From Gammaproteobacteria bacterium (GTDB lineage: Bacteria; Pseudomonadota; Gammaproteobacteria; Eutrophobiales; Eutrophobiaceae), in NCBI GenBank assembly GCA_004356415.1, contig SMWN01000049.1, positions 1 through 5,096 of the forward strand: a DNA stretch of 5,096 bases, in the 5' to 3' direction. Positions 4,576 through 5,096 of the stretch are shown piece after piece. A program made the translations under genes and the position numbers. How positions within the stretch are numbered: the stretch's first letter is position 1; each line of letters opens with the position of its first letter. The notes beneath the pieces were generated by a model. It was not told the origin of the DNA and made no database searches. It saw only the letters and a program-made list of their open reading frames with translations.

Positions 4576-5096
4576 ATGGCATTAACACGACGAGACTTTA
4601 TTCGAATAGCCTCCATTGTAAATGGAGCCTTAGCTTTTCAGCTCTCTCTACCTGCATGGGCAAAAACAGGGTTGGCGAATAATACGAAAGGTATTCAGGC
4701 AATAGCGGGAAATATTTTTGATTTAACGATTTCACGATCGTCCCCAGTTATTGATAATAAAGTGGGTAATGCAATTCTTATAAACAACCAATTGCCTGCG
4801 CCATTATTAAGATGGCGTGAGGGCGATGAACTTACCCTACGTGTTACCAACCATCTTGATGAGGATACTTCAATTCATTGGCACGGTATTTTATTGCCTT
4901 TCCAGATGGATGGCGTGCCTGGTGTTACTTTTCCAGGAATAAAGCCAGGTGAAACCTTCGTTTATAAATTTCCAGTAAAGCAGGCAGGGACTTATTGGTA
5001 TCACAGTCATTCAGGTGTTCAGGAACAATCTGGTCATTATGGTCCGATCATCATTGAGCCACATAACGATCCAGTAAAGTATGATCGGGAATACGT
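4576..5096 (+). CDS. copA: CopA-type periplasmic multicopper oxidase, 5' part
   Basis: The first 173 residues of a copper-resistance multicopper oxidase (CopA/PcoA family, usually near 600 residues). The frame is open at the window edge, so the rest lies to the right. Residues 1-29 form a Tat signal: TRRDFI at 4-9, a hydrophobic stretch, and AWA at 27-29 before cleavage, so the enzyme is exported folded. The first cupredoxin domain follows, with the type 2/type 3 copper ligands in HWHG (H101, H103) and WYHSHS (H143, H145). Family-typical stretches are also present: NQLPAPLLRWREGDELTLRV, LPFQMDGVPG and SGHYGPIIIEP. CopA proteins oxidise Cu(I) and bind copper in the periplasm, giving copper tolerance. 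The ATG at 4576 lacks a strong Shine-Dalgarno, but the Tat motif right after it supports this start. Control by the divergent csoR is likely; copB or other copper genes may follow downstream (not seen). Confidence 0.94.
   Translation, partial: MALTRRDFIRIASIVNGALAFQLSLPAWAKTGLANNTKGIQAIAGNIFDLTISRSSPVIDNKVGNAILINNQLPAPLLRWREGDELTLRVTNHLDEDTSIHWHGILLPFQMDGVPGVTFPGIKPGETFVYKFPVKQAGTYWYHSHSGVQEQSGHYGPIIIEPHNDPVKYDREY

Overview
The window looks like a chromosomal segment of a moderately AT-rich proteobacterium, most likely a gammaproteobacterium. The grounds are the RsgA subtype (N-terminal LGW motif), the CopA-type multicopper oxidase, the DUF3106-like protein beside an ECF-like sigma factor, and Shine-Dalgarno sites of AGGAG type. 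The genus cannot be fixed from the sequence alone.

Layout: (1) 50-523 (+) encodes an unrecognised protein with two membrane segments. It converges, with a 10-bp gap, on a four-gene leftward cluster. (2) That cluster, read on the minus strand from 3003 down to 534, holds a secreted, highly charged 11-residue-repeat protein (3003-2326), a secreted DUF3106-like protein with six M-S/T-P-E-E-R motifs (2219-1512), an ECF-like sigma-70 factor (1465-923) that appears to start at a CTG codon, and a small single-span membrane protein (926-534) whose ATG overlaps the sigma stop as ATGA. The membrane protein is placed like an anti-sigma factor. (3) Divergent from the cluster, 3162-4124 (+) is rsgA, the circularly permuted GTPase of 30S ribosome maturation. 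(4) 4494-4222 (-) is a CsoR-type Cu(I) repressor. It is divergent from a CopA-type periplasmic multicopper oxidase that starts at 4576 and runs off the right edge. The 81-bp gap between them holds a 9-bp-arm palindrome around CCCC, a strong operator candidate.

How the genes may work together: csoR-copA is a recognisable copper-detoxification pair, in which copper-loaded CsoR should leave the operator and allow copA expression. The leftward cluster resembles a cell-envelope signalling unit: two exported, helical, charge-rich repeat proteins upstream of a sigma factor and a putative membrane-bound regulator. Sigma/DUF3619-like/DUF3106 groupings are known in proteobacteria, but their signal is, as far as I know, not established. 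The most interesting points are the CTG start of the sigma gene, the 65-residue internal duplication in the hendecad-repeat protein, and a shared TGGTGCGYTAT element at nearly the same distance upstream of both exported-protein genes. That element could be the promoter or operator tying the cluster together; this is inference.

No tRNA, rRNA, CRISPR array, insertion sequence or complete transposon was seen. No gene-free stretch exceeds 300 bases; the longest, 3004-3161, carries the divergent rsgA/cluster promoters.
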